The notes under the pieces: generated by a model | Seen by the model: only the letters and a program-made list of their open reading frames with translations | What the model was told of the DNA's origin: nothing | The model's database searches: none | Shown: in pieces, positions 9,401-17,654 of the stretch | How positions within the stretch are numbered: position 1 is the stretch's first letter | How the letters are laid out: each line of letters begins with the position of its first letter | Assembly: GCA_019113455.1 (NCBI GenBank) | Contig: DXHG01000103.1 | Location: 1 to 33,922, forward strand | Origin: Candidatus Treponema faecavium | GTDB taxonomy: Bacteria > Spirochaetota > Spirochaetia > Treponematales > Treponemataceae | Direction: 5' to 3' | Length of the DNA stretch: 33,922 bases | Translations under genes and position numbers: made by a program

Positions 9401-11156
9401 AGTAAGCGGGACGCTCTACATCGATGAAGTATATCTGTCAGAAACCAGTCCGCAGTATCTTGTTGAAGACTCGTTTGAAGTATCGTGGCAGAAAGACGGC
9501 GTTATAGCCGCGGTAAAAGACTTTGCGCTCCTTGAAGACGCGGAAGTAAAAACAGAAGGCACTGTTTCTGTAATGCTTCCGACAGCGCATATTGAGCCTG
9601 ACGCCGCATTTACTGGCAAAGTATCCGCAAGCGTTACCGTTGCGGGCCTGCAGCTTTCAGGGGACGCCGCACATGCAAGCGGTTCCGACATGATTATATC
9701 GGACGCGGGACACGCCGCCGCAACAACCTCGTCAAATCCGCTGTTCCGCTATATACAGTTTTCCGAACAATACCGCTATTCGGAAACGAGCGCGGCAAAA
9801 CAGAACGCGGCAGGCGTTACGCTTGCTCCGCTCAATATACCGGTAACGCTTACCGCCGAAACGCAGGCAAAAACATCACTCTGGCAGACACAGCAGAAAA
9901 CGCAAAGCAATCTGTATATCACTATCCCCTTTTCTCCGCTTGACTATACTATTGCGGCACAGGCTGCTGTGTTTCAGGAAACAGCCGCGGTATGGGAGCC
10001 CGACGGCGCAAACACAGAGACATACGGAGAAAGCTATCTCAGACTGTCAAAACTCTCATTTTCACGCGGAGAGGCGGCCGCCGCTTCACGTGAATTTTCT
10101 TTTAATCTCACAAACGCGATAGTATGCAATACTATTGACTTTATTCCTCAGGCATCATTCAGCGCCGACGGACAGTATGCCAATACGACAGAAACGCTGT
10201 ATACTCATTCCGCGGAATTTCAGTTTTTGTTTCCGTTTGCCGTTCAGGGCAATCAATTCAGCATCAGCTGGCAAAAAGAAACAGATACCGTGCATCAGAC
10301 AGCAGCAGGCGGAAACTATGCCGTTGATATTTCTGAGTTATTTGACACGCTCGGCAGACAGGACTGGTTTTTTGCAGCGCTGCCCTTTTATGATATGTTT
10401 GATGCACAGCTTCCGCAGAAAATAGCGGCTTTTACTAAAAAATACGCATATGCAGCAAACGGCGCATACAATACCACATACCGCTTTTCATGGCAGCGAA
10501 ATATTTCAGCCAATCGGTACAGTTTTTTTATACCGACCGCAGCAGAAATCGCAGTTTCACGAAACATCCGTACAGCGCAGAACATTGCCGATGCGTACCA
10601 GACAAAACTGGGAGCGTCATTCGCGGCGTTTAACTGCTTCGGTTCATTCGGCATACATCCTGTTTTTTCCTGGTATCAGGAAGATGAGTATATGTCTTCT
10701 TATTATATCGGCATCAAAATACCGCGCAGCGATCCGAGTCTTGTTTCTCTGGTATTTTCAGGCTACGCACAGGCAGTGTTTTATATCGAGCCGCAGGCGG
10801 CGCTTAAAGCAGCGATTGAGTTTCAGTTTGAGGAGCTGTCAACTTGGAACGGACAATGCACCGCGATATGGGAACGCACCAGCACTTTTTCAGCGATTAC
10901 GGCGCTTATACGCGCCGTCAGTATTCCGTTTTATGAAAAGATACGCGCCGCAAACCGAACAGACAGCATAAACTACGCCATTGACTGTACCGATTCCGCA
11001 ATAGCACACACCATAGTCTATGACCATAAACTGACGCTGCAGCTTGGTGCGTATTTTTCTGTCTCGGCGTCATTGGGCGCGGAACTCATTCTTGAACACA
11101 AAAAAGCCGCCGTACTGACGCTTCTTGGCAGTATCGGCGGCACCGTTATTTTCTAG
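5250..11156 (+). CDS. dinB: Single uninterrupted 1968-codon ORF: DNA polymerase IV followed in frame by a signal-peptide-like segment and a large envelope/outer-membrane protein
   Basis: No stop between MTWFVHVDLDAFYASVEQ...KITKARLL (Pol IV), LCVLFLLPALYFFCSQQPLAA (signal-like) and the downstream beta-rich protein. Whether it is translated as one product is unknown. Confidence 0.85.
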   Translation: MTWFVHVDLDAFYASVEQLDHPELKGKPVIVGGLPGSRRGVVSTASYEARAYGVHSAMPIGQAYRLCPDGIYLPVRMKRYQQKSAEIMRIFSEFSPDVQQISVDEAFVDISGTERLFGPPEQTAQAIQTAVRERTGLTASIGLASNKYLAKIASGMSKPNGFCMIPAGSECAFMQRLPLNKVWGVGEKTLAKLHKLGLHTTADVYNTSFELLAKTLGTACANFLFAAVRGQNAAVFSEEAKTHSVSAESTYEYDLCEPYAIETALMELCCTVMFRMYTEGWISRTVQVKIRYDDFSTVSVQETSQQIIANTEDMFARAKTLLHKKYSGGSIRLLGAAALNLERSEVLRQGELFDFGSAKAQKLEQAVFNLKQKNPRLKITKARLLQDLCVLFLLPALYFFCSQQPLAAETMPETAASHGGAAALTFQLPPPSPDTDGALFSYSLFDTDIEFFMQGYWDTELTGSLSFSFGGGSDFAVSTAMPVFKQEVDLSVWLMLNKQWYFEAAFAEQFEKNTFALGYTGENTLRSVRIANRGILFPSFYPADALNRGIGGGDNQAPGISASFAGKNWRADAAVRYEALTAHEKIFYGSNEVSEQTVQLTQWERGRLFFLPSVQTAASVTGVYVESENGTLRDREGRTYRKLDTSEYQIAPQRAQLVLAKQALITDGAHKRTAAVLLRFSDAAAIQTLKTELGTFSDAGGNSFLSDVQQLFLQGGIDNIAAYSYGALYHDSPAGDPSGNSTDGFFTNILGTQMLVIQHPAGFSPFSGAYRYASTVQSADEVQLVSQSTDTRIEPYAAATADSMQFVSEDFLTAQPTTYIEVYSTELDGSDGTQAAVRFPLAARYPQYYLQSASSVPAGEADAVIKIRSYSPVDQYYIGTDAAEGTVSAYRNGIRDSGAAYDAESGVVTLSAAVSAMDRIRIVWYEDSNTADTGAIAAAAGIQFFPFDGFSLAASLTSRWAFSPHKQFADAESQTQGFAALAGAAAYEKNGFKAANTIGLTVDMQNTSGYYRILGMDDHVPQTAYLTQNAAFNLPDGFIPSIEQVKGGDAPNLAAHISLIEDMPGITDEYITGYAAVLAYDLPETQTGAPVSWTARSISLGNAAAQLASASQFSIALKDIGSNRYDVYLQLGVPDEDSSAFESKAAVPTWKIGGLTDTDISPGVEQAFIPAQISEQGGWQTVTVNLTDADRARLAEHHAARLIIVNSGAALPIQGELLAGPYEITTQGFSVKTTNAEAAVRQTRDNSLPDDIRKRFNPDSDNAVQQISWTMQSGAESKITLQQYIAEVDISPYRMLHMYVRLAGENLSSSPAFSFSLDRHTADIVSVDVAAGQLALHGGWQLVSVNLDTQKVYIDGAELTAHAYSVSCMLHDTAVRFSFSATPTVSGTLYIDEVYLSETSPQYLVEDSFEVSWQKDGVIAAVKDFALLEDAEVKTEGTVSVMLPTAHIEPDAAFTGKVSASVTVAGLQLSGDAAHASGSDMIISDAGHAAATTSSNPLFRYIQFSEQYRYSETSAAKQNAAGVTLAPLNIPVTLTAETQAKTSLWQTQQKTQSNLYITIPFSPLDYTIAAQAAVFQETAAVWEPDGANTETYGESYLRLSKLSFSRGEAAAASREFSFNLTNAIVCNTIDFIPQASFSADGQYANTTETLYTHSAEFQFLFPFAVQGNQFSISWQKETDTVHQTAAGGNYAVDISELFDTLGRQDWFFAALPFYDMFDAQLPQKIAAFTKKYAYAANGAYNTTYRFSWQRNISANRYSFFIPTAAEIAVSRNIRTAQNIADAYQTKLGASFAAFNCFGSFGIHPVFSWYQEDEYMSSYYIGIKIPRSDPSLVSLVFSGYAQAVFYIEPQAALKAAIEFQFEELSTWNGQCTAIWERTSTFSAITALIRAVSIPFYEKIRAANRTDSINYAIDCTDSAIAHTIVYDHKLTLQLGAYFSVSASLGAELILEHKKAAVLTLLGSIGGTVIF
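6405..11156 (+). other. Envelope/outer-membrane protein region of the fused ORF (about 1580 aa), possibly with a private GTG start at 6417
   Basis: Signal-like hydrophobic stretch then long alternating beta-rich sequence (GYWDTELTGSLSFSFGGGSDFAV..., C-terminal LTLQLGAYFSVSASLGAELILE). Confidence 0.7.
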
Positions 11157-11167
11157 CTGTGCTGCTG

Positions 11168-13195
11168 TTACTGCAGCGGCGCAAAATAACCGGTTTCGTC
11201 TCTGCCTGAGCGGTTAAGCAGATACGTTTCTATCTCTACCGGCAGATACGCGGTTCCAAAGTTAGTAGACAGCCGTGAGGTATATGAAAGCTGATATAAA
11301 CCGTTCGGCAGCTCAAGCAAATCATTCACAATCATACCCAGTCCCTGCGGTCGATAGACGTAATACTCCTCGCCGCTCGTGCGCCGTGTTAAGTAATCAA
11401 GCTCTTCAGGAAGCGCCTGCTGTTTAATATTGATCGTAGAAAAAGGAATACCGTTATTATTCATATACGCTGTAAGATCTGAAAGGCTGTAATCGGTAAA
11501 CGCGTTTTCAGACACAACACCGCTCGTAATATAAATAATCGCGCGCTTCTTTTCTGCATTGATCAAATCGTTTGCCGCAAACCTCACCCCTAAATCGATA
11601 CGGCACGCATCGGAAACAGGATTTTTAAGGCGGGAAAGGTCAAAGTTATCCGCCTGCACCGGAGGACCTTCATACTCAAGCGTGGGAATAGCTCCGGCAG
11701 ACACAATACGCAGCGTGCCGTTTCCATTCATCGACGTGCTGATATCACGCACGGCCGTTTCTACCGCTTCTTTTAATGCTGTCGTTTCCGGCGAACGGTC
11801 AATAACAATCGTAATATCGCACACCGTATTTTCAGACGCTGCTCCGGTCAGCTGCTGATTTTCCACAGGAGCTTTATTTTCCGTAATAAAGAAGTTTGCC
11901 GCTTTAAGACCGACAACCGGTTCGCGGCTCCGGTTTTCTACCCTGACTTCAAGTATCACATTCGGAAAATCATCAGCTATCACCCGTTCAATCTGAACAA
12001 ATAAACCGCCGACAAGCTCCGTCATCCGCGACATAACATAAATTTCGTTTGTTACAAAGTCAGACGCAAGGATATTGCCGTTTTTATCAGGTGCTGCGCA
12101 CATGATGCGGGACGGCGCGTTGCCGGTTCGGGTGTTTTCAAACACAGCCCCGTTAGCCGTATCGACTGTTACAATGCGCTTGTTGTCGGCAACGATTAAG
12201 TACCTGCCGATTGCCTTCATTGCTTCCGGTCGGGTAAATGTCTGAGGCGGCACAACAATGCCTTCGTAATTGCCGGATAAGTCAAATGAATAGATTGCGC
12301 CGTCTATGGCATCAGCAACATACACCACGTTTTCAATAACCGCAATACCGGCAGGCGCGGTAAATCCGTCAAAATCATCCGTCTTCTGACCAAAAGAAAA
12401 GAGAGGCGTTCCGGCGCTGTCAAACACCACTACGCGGGCATTGCCAAAATCCGTAACAAAAATATTGCCGTACAAATCGACAGCAATATACTGCGGTCCG
12501 ACCAACTGCCCGCTGCCGATACCGGTAGTGCCAAATGATTTAATGTACCGGCCGTCTGCAGACAGCTGCGAAATCCGGTTCCCAGCATATTCAGTAACAA
12601 GCAGGGAACCGTCAGCACAGCACGCAATATCCATTGGGCGGTCAAAACCCTGCAGCGGACCTCCCGTTCTGAACACGACAGAACCATTAATATCAAGTTT
12701 CAAGAGCTCGTTTGAACTATAGGCAACGACCCAAAAAGTACCGTCGTCGTTCGGAAGCACCGACGCAGGCTGCACAAAAATCGTATCCGTTTCCGTTGTT
12801 CCGGGAAAACTGCCCGCTTCGGTATACGGCACAAGATATTTATTAAAATCAACGGAAAGACGCCTGTTCTGCACAATATCGATTTTATTCTGCAGCAAAA
12901 GCCCGCCGTAATCATTGGCGGCGGCCATCTGCCAGTTTTCAAGCGCCGCGCCTTCTATGCCCGCATGGTAATACGCTTTGCCAAGCCAGTCCAAATACAG
13001 ATTGTTGTCAGGCGTATAAGAAAGCGCCCGTTCAAACAGCACTATTGCGTCATTGAATGCGCCCCGGTAAAACGACTGAACGCCTCTTCTGAAATCATCC
13101 TGCGCAAATCCTTCATTTGCCGGACGCACAGTCTGAGCCGAAAACGGCACTATACAGCAGGCTATCAGCAATACTGCAACATATATACGTTTCAA
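11168..13195 (-). CDS. Secreted TPR plus NHL/6-bladed propeller protein with C-terminal vWA-like domain
   Basis: N-terminal signal; TPR (DFRRGVQSFYRGAFNDAIVLFERAL); NHL-type repeats (GSGQLVGPQYIAVDLYGNIFVTDFGNARVVVFD); vWA-like DITIVIDRSPETTALKEAVETAV. Confidence 0.85.
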   Translation of the reverse strand: MKRIYVAVLLIACCIVPFSAQTVRPANEGFAQDDFRRGVQSFYRGAFNDAIVLFERALSYTPDNNLYLDWLGKAYYHAGIEGAALENWQMAAANDYGGLLLQNKIDIVQNRRLSVDFNKYLVPYTEAGSFPGTTETDTIFVQPASVLPNDDGTFWVVAYSSNELLKLDINGSVVFRTGGPLQGFDRPMDIACCADGSLLVTEYAGNRISQLSADGRYIKSFGTTGIGSGQLVGPQYIAVDLYGNIFVTDFGNARVVVFDSAGTPLFSFGQKTDDFDGFTAPAGIAVIENVVYVADAIDGAIYSFDLSGNYEGIVVPPQTFTRPEAMKAIGRYLIVADNKRIVTVDTANGAVFENTRTGNAPSRIMCAAPDKNGNILASDFVTNEIYVMSRMTELVGGLFVQIERVIADDFPNVILEVRVENRSREPVVGLKAANFFITENKAPVENQQLTGAASENTVCDITIVIDRSPETTALKEAVETAVRDISTSMNGNGTLRIVSAGAIPTLEYEGPPVQADNFDLSRLKNPVSDACRIDLGVRFAANDLINAEKKRAIIYITSGVVSENAFTDYSLSDLTAYMNNNGIPFSTINIKQQALPEELDYLTRRTSGEEYYVYRPQGLGMIVNDLLELPNGLYQLSYTSRLSTNFGTAYLPVEIETYLLNRSGRDETGYFAPLQ

Positions 13196-13210
13196 ACTTG
13201 CAGCTCCTTT

Positions 13211-13894
13211 TTATTTAGCGAGTTTTTTCTCTGCAACAGCCCGGTAATGCTCTCCAATTTCACGGCACGCAGGCTGCTGCTGCCGGGCACGCCCGATATA
13301 ACTTTCAGCTTCGTTTAACAGTCCAAGGTGAAAATACACCCAGCCAAGGGAATCGAGATATGCTGCGGAATCAGGATCTTCCACCAGTGCTTTTTTACAC
13401 AGACTAAGCGCGCGCGTATAATCCTTACCTGAACACGCAAGCACATACCCGAGTCCATTGAGCGCAGTCGCATTCTGTGCGTCTTCTTCAAGCGCTTTTT
13501 CATATGCGGCAATGCACTCGGCTGTCTTATGCTGCTTCCACAGCAAATACGCATATACCGACTGCACCATTACCGGGCGGTACCCGCATTCTACCAGCTT
13601 TTCAATTTCAAATTCGGCCAAACGCGCGCGTCCCGTCACCGCGTAAATAACGGCTAACAGCAGCCGGCACTGCCTGATGCGGGACTCGGCAACATCAGCG
13701 GAAGTTACCACCTGCTCAAGATACAGCATCGCGTCTTCGTATCGTTCCAGACGCACATATGACAGCCCTACATAATAGAGATAATCCATGCTGTCATCAT
13801 CATCGGTAACGGTATATTGTAAAAAAAAAGTCAGCGCGTCACTATACTGGCCCGTTCTGTAAAGCCGAATTCCTTCAGCATACCCCTCTGACAT
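13211..13894 (-). CDS. Tetratricopeptide repeat protein
   Basis: Repeated TPR pattern (YAEGIRLYRTGQYSDALTFFLQY; AECIAAYEKALEEDAQNATALNGLGYVL). Confidence 0.85.
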   Translation of the reverse strand: MSEGYAEGIRLYRTGQYSDALTFFLQYTVTDDDDSMDYLYYVGLSYVRLERYEDAMLYLEQVVTSADVAESRIRQCRLLLAVIYAVTGRARLAEFEIEKLVECGYRPVMVQSVYAYLLWKQHKTAECIAAYEKALEEDAQNATALNGLGYVLACSGKDYTRALSLCKKALVEDPDSAAYLDSLGWVYFHLGLLNEAESYIGRARQQQPACREIGEHYRAVAEKKLAK

Positions 13895-13933
13895 TCATAC
13901 CCCCACATGATAAGAAACGGCAAATCCCGGATG

Positions 13934-14671
13934 CTACACAGATATGCCGTCCAGCGATATATCTGCAAACGATACTGTCGCAGGATGAGCGAACACCGGA
14001 CTGACAGAAACATATCCGTCCTGCACCGCCTGAAAATCAGACAGCTCGCTTCCCTGGGTCTGCATACATCCGCTTTCAAAAAAACTGTACGTCTGTCCAT
14101 TCGGCGCCGTATACAGATGTATCGTGTCCTGATACTGCCTCAAAGATATTGCCGTTAATTTACACCCATTATAACTGTCGGCTGATTTTGCGTTTATATT
14201 AAGAAACACATCTGCAATGCACAATTTCTTCAGGCTGTTCAGATTCCGCACCGCAAAATCAGTCAACGCCGCGTACCGCCAGCTGCCGTCATCCGAATCA
14301 AGACTGAACGCAAGCGCGGGAATTCCAAACAGCGCTGCCTGGCGCGCAGCCGCGGCGGTTCCTGAATAAATAATATCGCTTCCGATATTCGGTCCGCGAT
14401 TTATCCCTGAAATTACTACGTCAGGCACAGCCGGAAGCACCGCCTTAACGCCAGTGATCACACAATCTGCCGGAAGACCTGAACATGAAAATGTATTTTT
14501 ATCATACTGCCGCATTTTCAGCGGTTCGTGCATCGTGATACCGTGCGAAACGCCGGAACGATTCCGATCAGGCGCGACAACCCACACCTCATGTTCGCGT
14601 TTTAATCCTTCGGCAAGCGCTGCAAGGCCTTCTTCGTCAATGCCGTCGTCATTAGTCAGCAGAATACGCAT
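13934..14671 (-). CDS. surE: 5'/3'-nucleotidase SurE
   Basis: MRILLTNDDGIDEEGLAAL, VVAPDRNRSGVSHGIT, PDVVISGINRGPNIGSDIIYSGTAAAARQAALFGIPALAFSL. Confidence 0.96.
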   Translation of the reverse strand: MRILLTNDDGIDEEGLAALAEGLKREHEVWVVAPDRNRSGVSHGITMHEPLKMRQYDKNTFSCSGLPADCVITGVKAVLPAVPDVVISGINRGPNIGSDIIYSGTAAAARQAALFGIPALAFSLDSDDGSWRYAALTDFAVRNLNSLKKLCIADVFLNINAKSADSYNGCKLTAISLRQYQDTIHLYTAPNGQTYSFFESGCMQTQGSELSDFQAVQDGYVSVSPVFAHPATVSFADISLDGISV

Positions 14672-14693
14672 ACAGCCCTCCTACTGCAGAAAA

Positions 14694-15863
14694 TCACAGA
14701 ACTTCAGCACCGCCTGCCGGCTTCACTTCGTAACAGGCAGGCTTAAACCCAAATATCCGCTCATACTCAGACAGCTTTTTCTTATATCGGGTCACCTCAG
14801 TTTCCTTGAGCATTGTATACGTACAGCGGCCAAAACCTTTTCCGGTAATACGCGCACACGCCTTGGGAGTAAGCGACGACACAAGATCAAATTCCTGCAC
14901 GCGCTTGATAAGCCAGTCTATTTCGGGACAAGAAATAGTATATAAGTCGCGCATATTATCATGCGATTTATTGACCGCATGGGCAAATTTCTCAAAATTA
15001 TGTTCCCGCAAACCGTCCGCCGCTTCAAGCACACAGTGATGCTCTTTTATTACGCTCAGCAGCCGCTTTCGCATATCCTCAGAAACAACCGACAGCACTT
15101 CCACAAGCTCGCTTCCCGACTCCTGATAGACCCAGCCGCCATATGCGTTGCGTTTGCGATTCCGCAGTTCACCCAAAAGCAGCACGTTTTCAGGAGAACG
15201 CACCGTTTCTTCATTCCACACCGATATGCGCGGAACTTTCGCGTCAGTCAGAAGAATCGCGATGTGTTCAAACTCATATGGGAACAGATCATAGTCTTTT
15301 GTTTCGTAATTCGTAAGCAGACAGGTGGCGGGCCGCGCATATAACGCGGTAAACACGTCAGCATAATATGTACCGATGCCAAGGAACTGTTTATTTCCTG
15401 CCGCAAAGCTTTCCAGAAGCTCCTCATCGGTACAATCTCGGGCAAATAATTCCCGGCAGCCAAGCAGTATCGCGATTTTAATTGCAGTTGTAATACCGAA
15501 CCCTGCAGACGGCAGAATCTCGGAATGAATCGTTATATTCATTCCTTTGCACGGAAAACCTTTACTGATAAAACCGAACAGCACCGCTTTGACGGCGTTG
15601 AACCAGCGATCTTCTTTTTTAAATTTCATTGTCTGCAAGTTAGCGCGTTTTCTGTCGTTAAACTCGACAAAGCAGCACCGAATCGATGCATCATTGCGCG
15701 CTGAAATCGCAACATAAACCGGAATATTGATAGCCATTGAAAGTGTTTTATCCCTGCAGAACCAGGAATGTTCGCCAATCAAATGGAACCGTCCCGGCGC
15801 GGATATTATCACATCCGGCTTAGTCCCGTATTCCGTTTCATGAGCCTTTTCAATGTGTTCCAT
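14694..15863 (-). CDS. Galactokinase-like GHMP kinase, with divergent sugar/ATP motifs
   Basis: SAPGRFHLIGEHSWF (cf. PGRVNLIGEHTDY), ILPSAGFGITTAIKIAIL, KACARITGKGFGRCTY (cf. GARMTGGGFGGC). Confidence 0.8.
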   Translation of the reverse strand: MEHIEKAHETEYGTKPDVIISAPGRFHLIGEHSWFCRDKTLSMAINIPVYVAISARNDASIRCCFVEFNDRKRANLQTMKFKKEDRWFNAVKAVLFGFISKGFPCKGMNITIHSEILPSAGFGITTAIKIAILLGCRELFARDCTDEELLESFAAGNKQFLGIGTYYADVFTALYARPATCLLTNYETKDYDLFPYEFEHIAILLTDAKVPRISVWNEETVRSPENVLLLGELRNRKRNAYGGWVYQESGSELVEVLSVVSEDMRKRLLSVIKEHHCVLEAADGLREHNFEKFAHAVNKSHDNMRDLYTISCPEIDWLIKRVQEFDLVSSLTPKACARITGKGFGRCTYTMLKETEVTRYKKKLSEYERIFGFKPACYEVKPAGGAEVL

Positions 15864-15944
15864 GTGTACCCATTGTTTGACAATATCTGCATTTACCGCA
15901 GGATATTGCGTTACTGTCCTTCATTCTGCTAGAATAATAATATA

Positions 15945-17654
15945 ATGGAAAGATTTTTACAAGTTTATTATATACTTTTTTCGGCTTTTATGTCGGCGGC
16001 GGCAATTCAGAATGAATTTCTGCCGCTCGGCTCCCCCTTTTTAGGATTATTTGCACTGGCGCCGCTGTATCTGGCCGTTTCACGGTCAAAAAGCTATGCA
16101 GAAGCCGCGTGTCTGACAGGTCTGCAGGTCGGCGCCACACACCTCTTGTCAAGTTTCTGGCTTGCGTTTTTTAAGGATTTTGCCGTTTTTACGCTGGGAG
16201 CATCCGCGGCCGGCACCGCCGTTATCGGCCTTGTCTTCGGCTGCTATCTCTATCTGCCGTTCAGCAAAGACCATAACAGAACAAACACGCTTGCCCGTAT
16301 GCAGCCGAAAGCGTCAGTGCCGGTGCGGGTGCTGTATTTTTCCGCTGTATGGGTGCTCTACGAATGGGCAAAATCAAACGGCTTTTTAGGCTACCCATGG
16401 GGCACCATCCACATGAGCAGCTGGAAATGGCCGCTCATTATCCAGATTGTCGATATAACCGGCGTAACAGGCATCACGTTTCTGTTCGCGTGCTGCTCGG
16501 CGCTCACAGCAGAAACGCTTCTGCTCCTCCCCTGTTGCCGCACGCAGCGGCGCTCGCTTGCGGTGCTTGCCGCACGCTGTGCGCAGCTGCGAAACTGCAC
16601 CGCCGCGTGGCTCTGCCTGATTGCCGCCGCCGCCGCGTACGGCGCATACCATCTGACAAAAGACCGCACGCCGGTAAAATATATCGACGCGGTTATCGTG
16701 CAGCATAATGTCGACTCATGGAACGAAACAGGCGATGACGGCTCCCTTGCCATCCTCACATCGCAGCGCCTCACAGAACAGGCGCTTGCAAAACAGCCGC
16801 AGGCAGATCTCATCATCTGGAGCGAGTCAGTCATTCCGTATGCAATGCCGCAGTCGCACTCATTCTACACCGCATTTCCGCTTCAGAATCCGCTTGTTCC
16901 GTTTATCAAAGAACACCGCATACCAATCATTATCGGCGGGCCGGTAACGCTCGACGCGCAAAAACACTTTTACGGCAACTCTGCCGTATTGTTTGGCAGG
17001 GACGGCACATACAACGGCTTTTACTCAAAAATGCAGCTTGTGCCGTTCGCTGAAGTTATTCCGTACGGAGAAACGGAATGGATGCGCACGTTCATGCAAA
17101 ATATAGTCGGTTTTTCAAGCGGCTGGACGCCGGGAACATCATTGACGCTGTTCGATATTCCGCTTGATGACACACAAAAAGAGCAGGACGCGGCAGCCTA
17201 TACCCAGCATGATGCGCTGCCGCCGATTACCGGCGACACTGCCCGCATCAGCGTACCCATCTGCTTTGAAGACGCGTTTCCGTCAGTATGCCGCGCGCTC
17301 TTTCTCCGCGGCAGCGAGGCGTTTCTCAATATCACAAACGATTCCTGGTCGCGCATGGCAAGCGCCGAATACCAGCATTTTGCGGTGGCGGCGTTCCGCA
17401 GCATTGAATTCCGCACAACGCTGGTGCGGACAACCAATTCCGGCTATTCCGTACTGCTTGACCCCACCGGACGGATACAAAAAGACATGCCGCTGTTCAG
17501 CGCCTGCTCGGACACGTGGACTATTCCCATATACGAACGCACGCTCACAATATACGCGCGCTTAGGCGACTGGTTTCCCGCCGTCTGCCTGATTGCCGCG
17601 GCAGCATACGCAGTTCTTTTTAGAATCAAAGCGCGGTTCCGCAGCGCTCCATAA
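15945..17654 (+). CDS. lnt: Apolipoprotein N-acyltransferase
   Basis: N-terminal membrane domain, GYPWGTIHMSSWKWPLIIQIVDITGVTGITFL, and nitrilase-like domain (IWSESVIPY, YSKMQLVPFAEVIPYGE, ICFEDAFP). Confidence 0.95.
   Translation: MERFLQVYYILFSAFMSAAAIQNEFLPLGSPFLGLFALAPLYLAVSRSKSYAEAACLTGLQVGATHLLSSFWLAFFKDFAVFTLGASAAGTAVIGLVFGCYLYLPFSKDHNRTNTLARMQPKASVPVRVLYFSAVWVLYEWAKSNGFLGYPWGTIHMSSWKWPLIIQIVDITGVTGITFLFACCSALTAETLLLLPCCRTQRRSLAVLAARCAQLRNCTAAWLCLIAAAAAYGAYHLTKDRTPVKYIDAVIVQHNVDSWNETGDDGSLAILTSQRLTEQALAKQPQADLIIWSESVIPYAMPQSHSFYTAFPLQNPLVPFIKEHRIPIIIGGPVTLDAQKHFYGNSAVLFGRDGTYNGFYSKMQLVPFAEVIPYGETEWMRTFMQNIVGFSSGWTPGTSLTLFDIPLDDTQKEQDAAAYTQHDALPPITGDTARISVPICFEDAFPSVCRALFLRGSEAFLNITNDSWSRMASAEYQHFAVAAFRSIEFRTTLVRTTNSGYSVLLDPTGRIQKDMPLFSACSDTWTIPIYERTLTIYARLGDWFPAVCLIAAAAYAVLFRIKARFRSAP

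Noticed and set aside
15877-15905. Inverted repeat and TTGACA upstream of lnt as a promoter/operator
   Set aside because: The -10 candidate at the correct spacing is weak and the repeat has a bulge; not strong enough to list.
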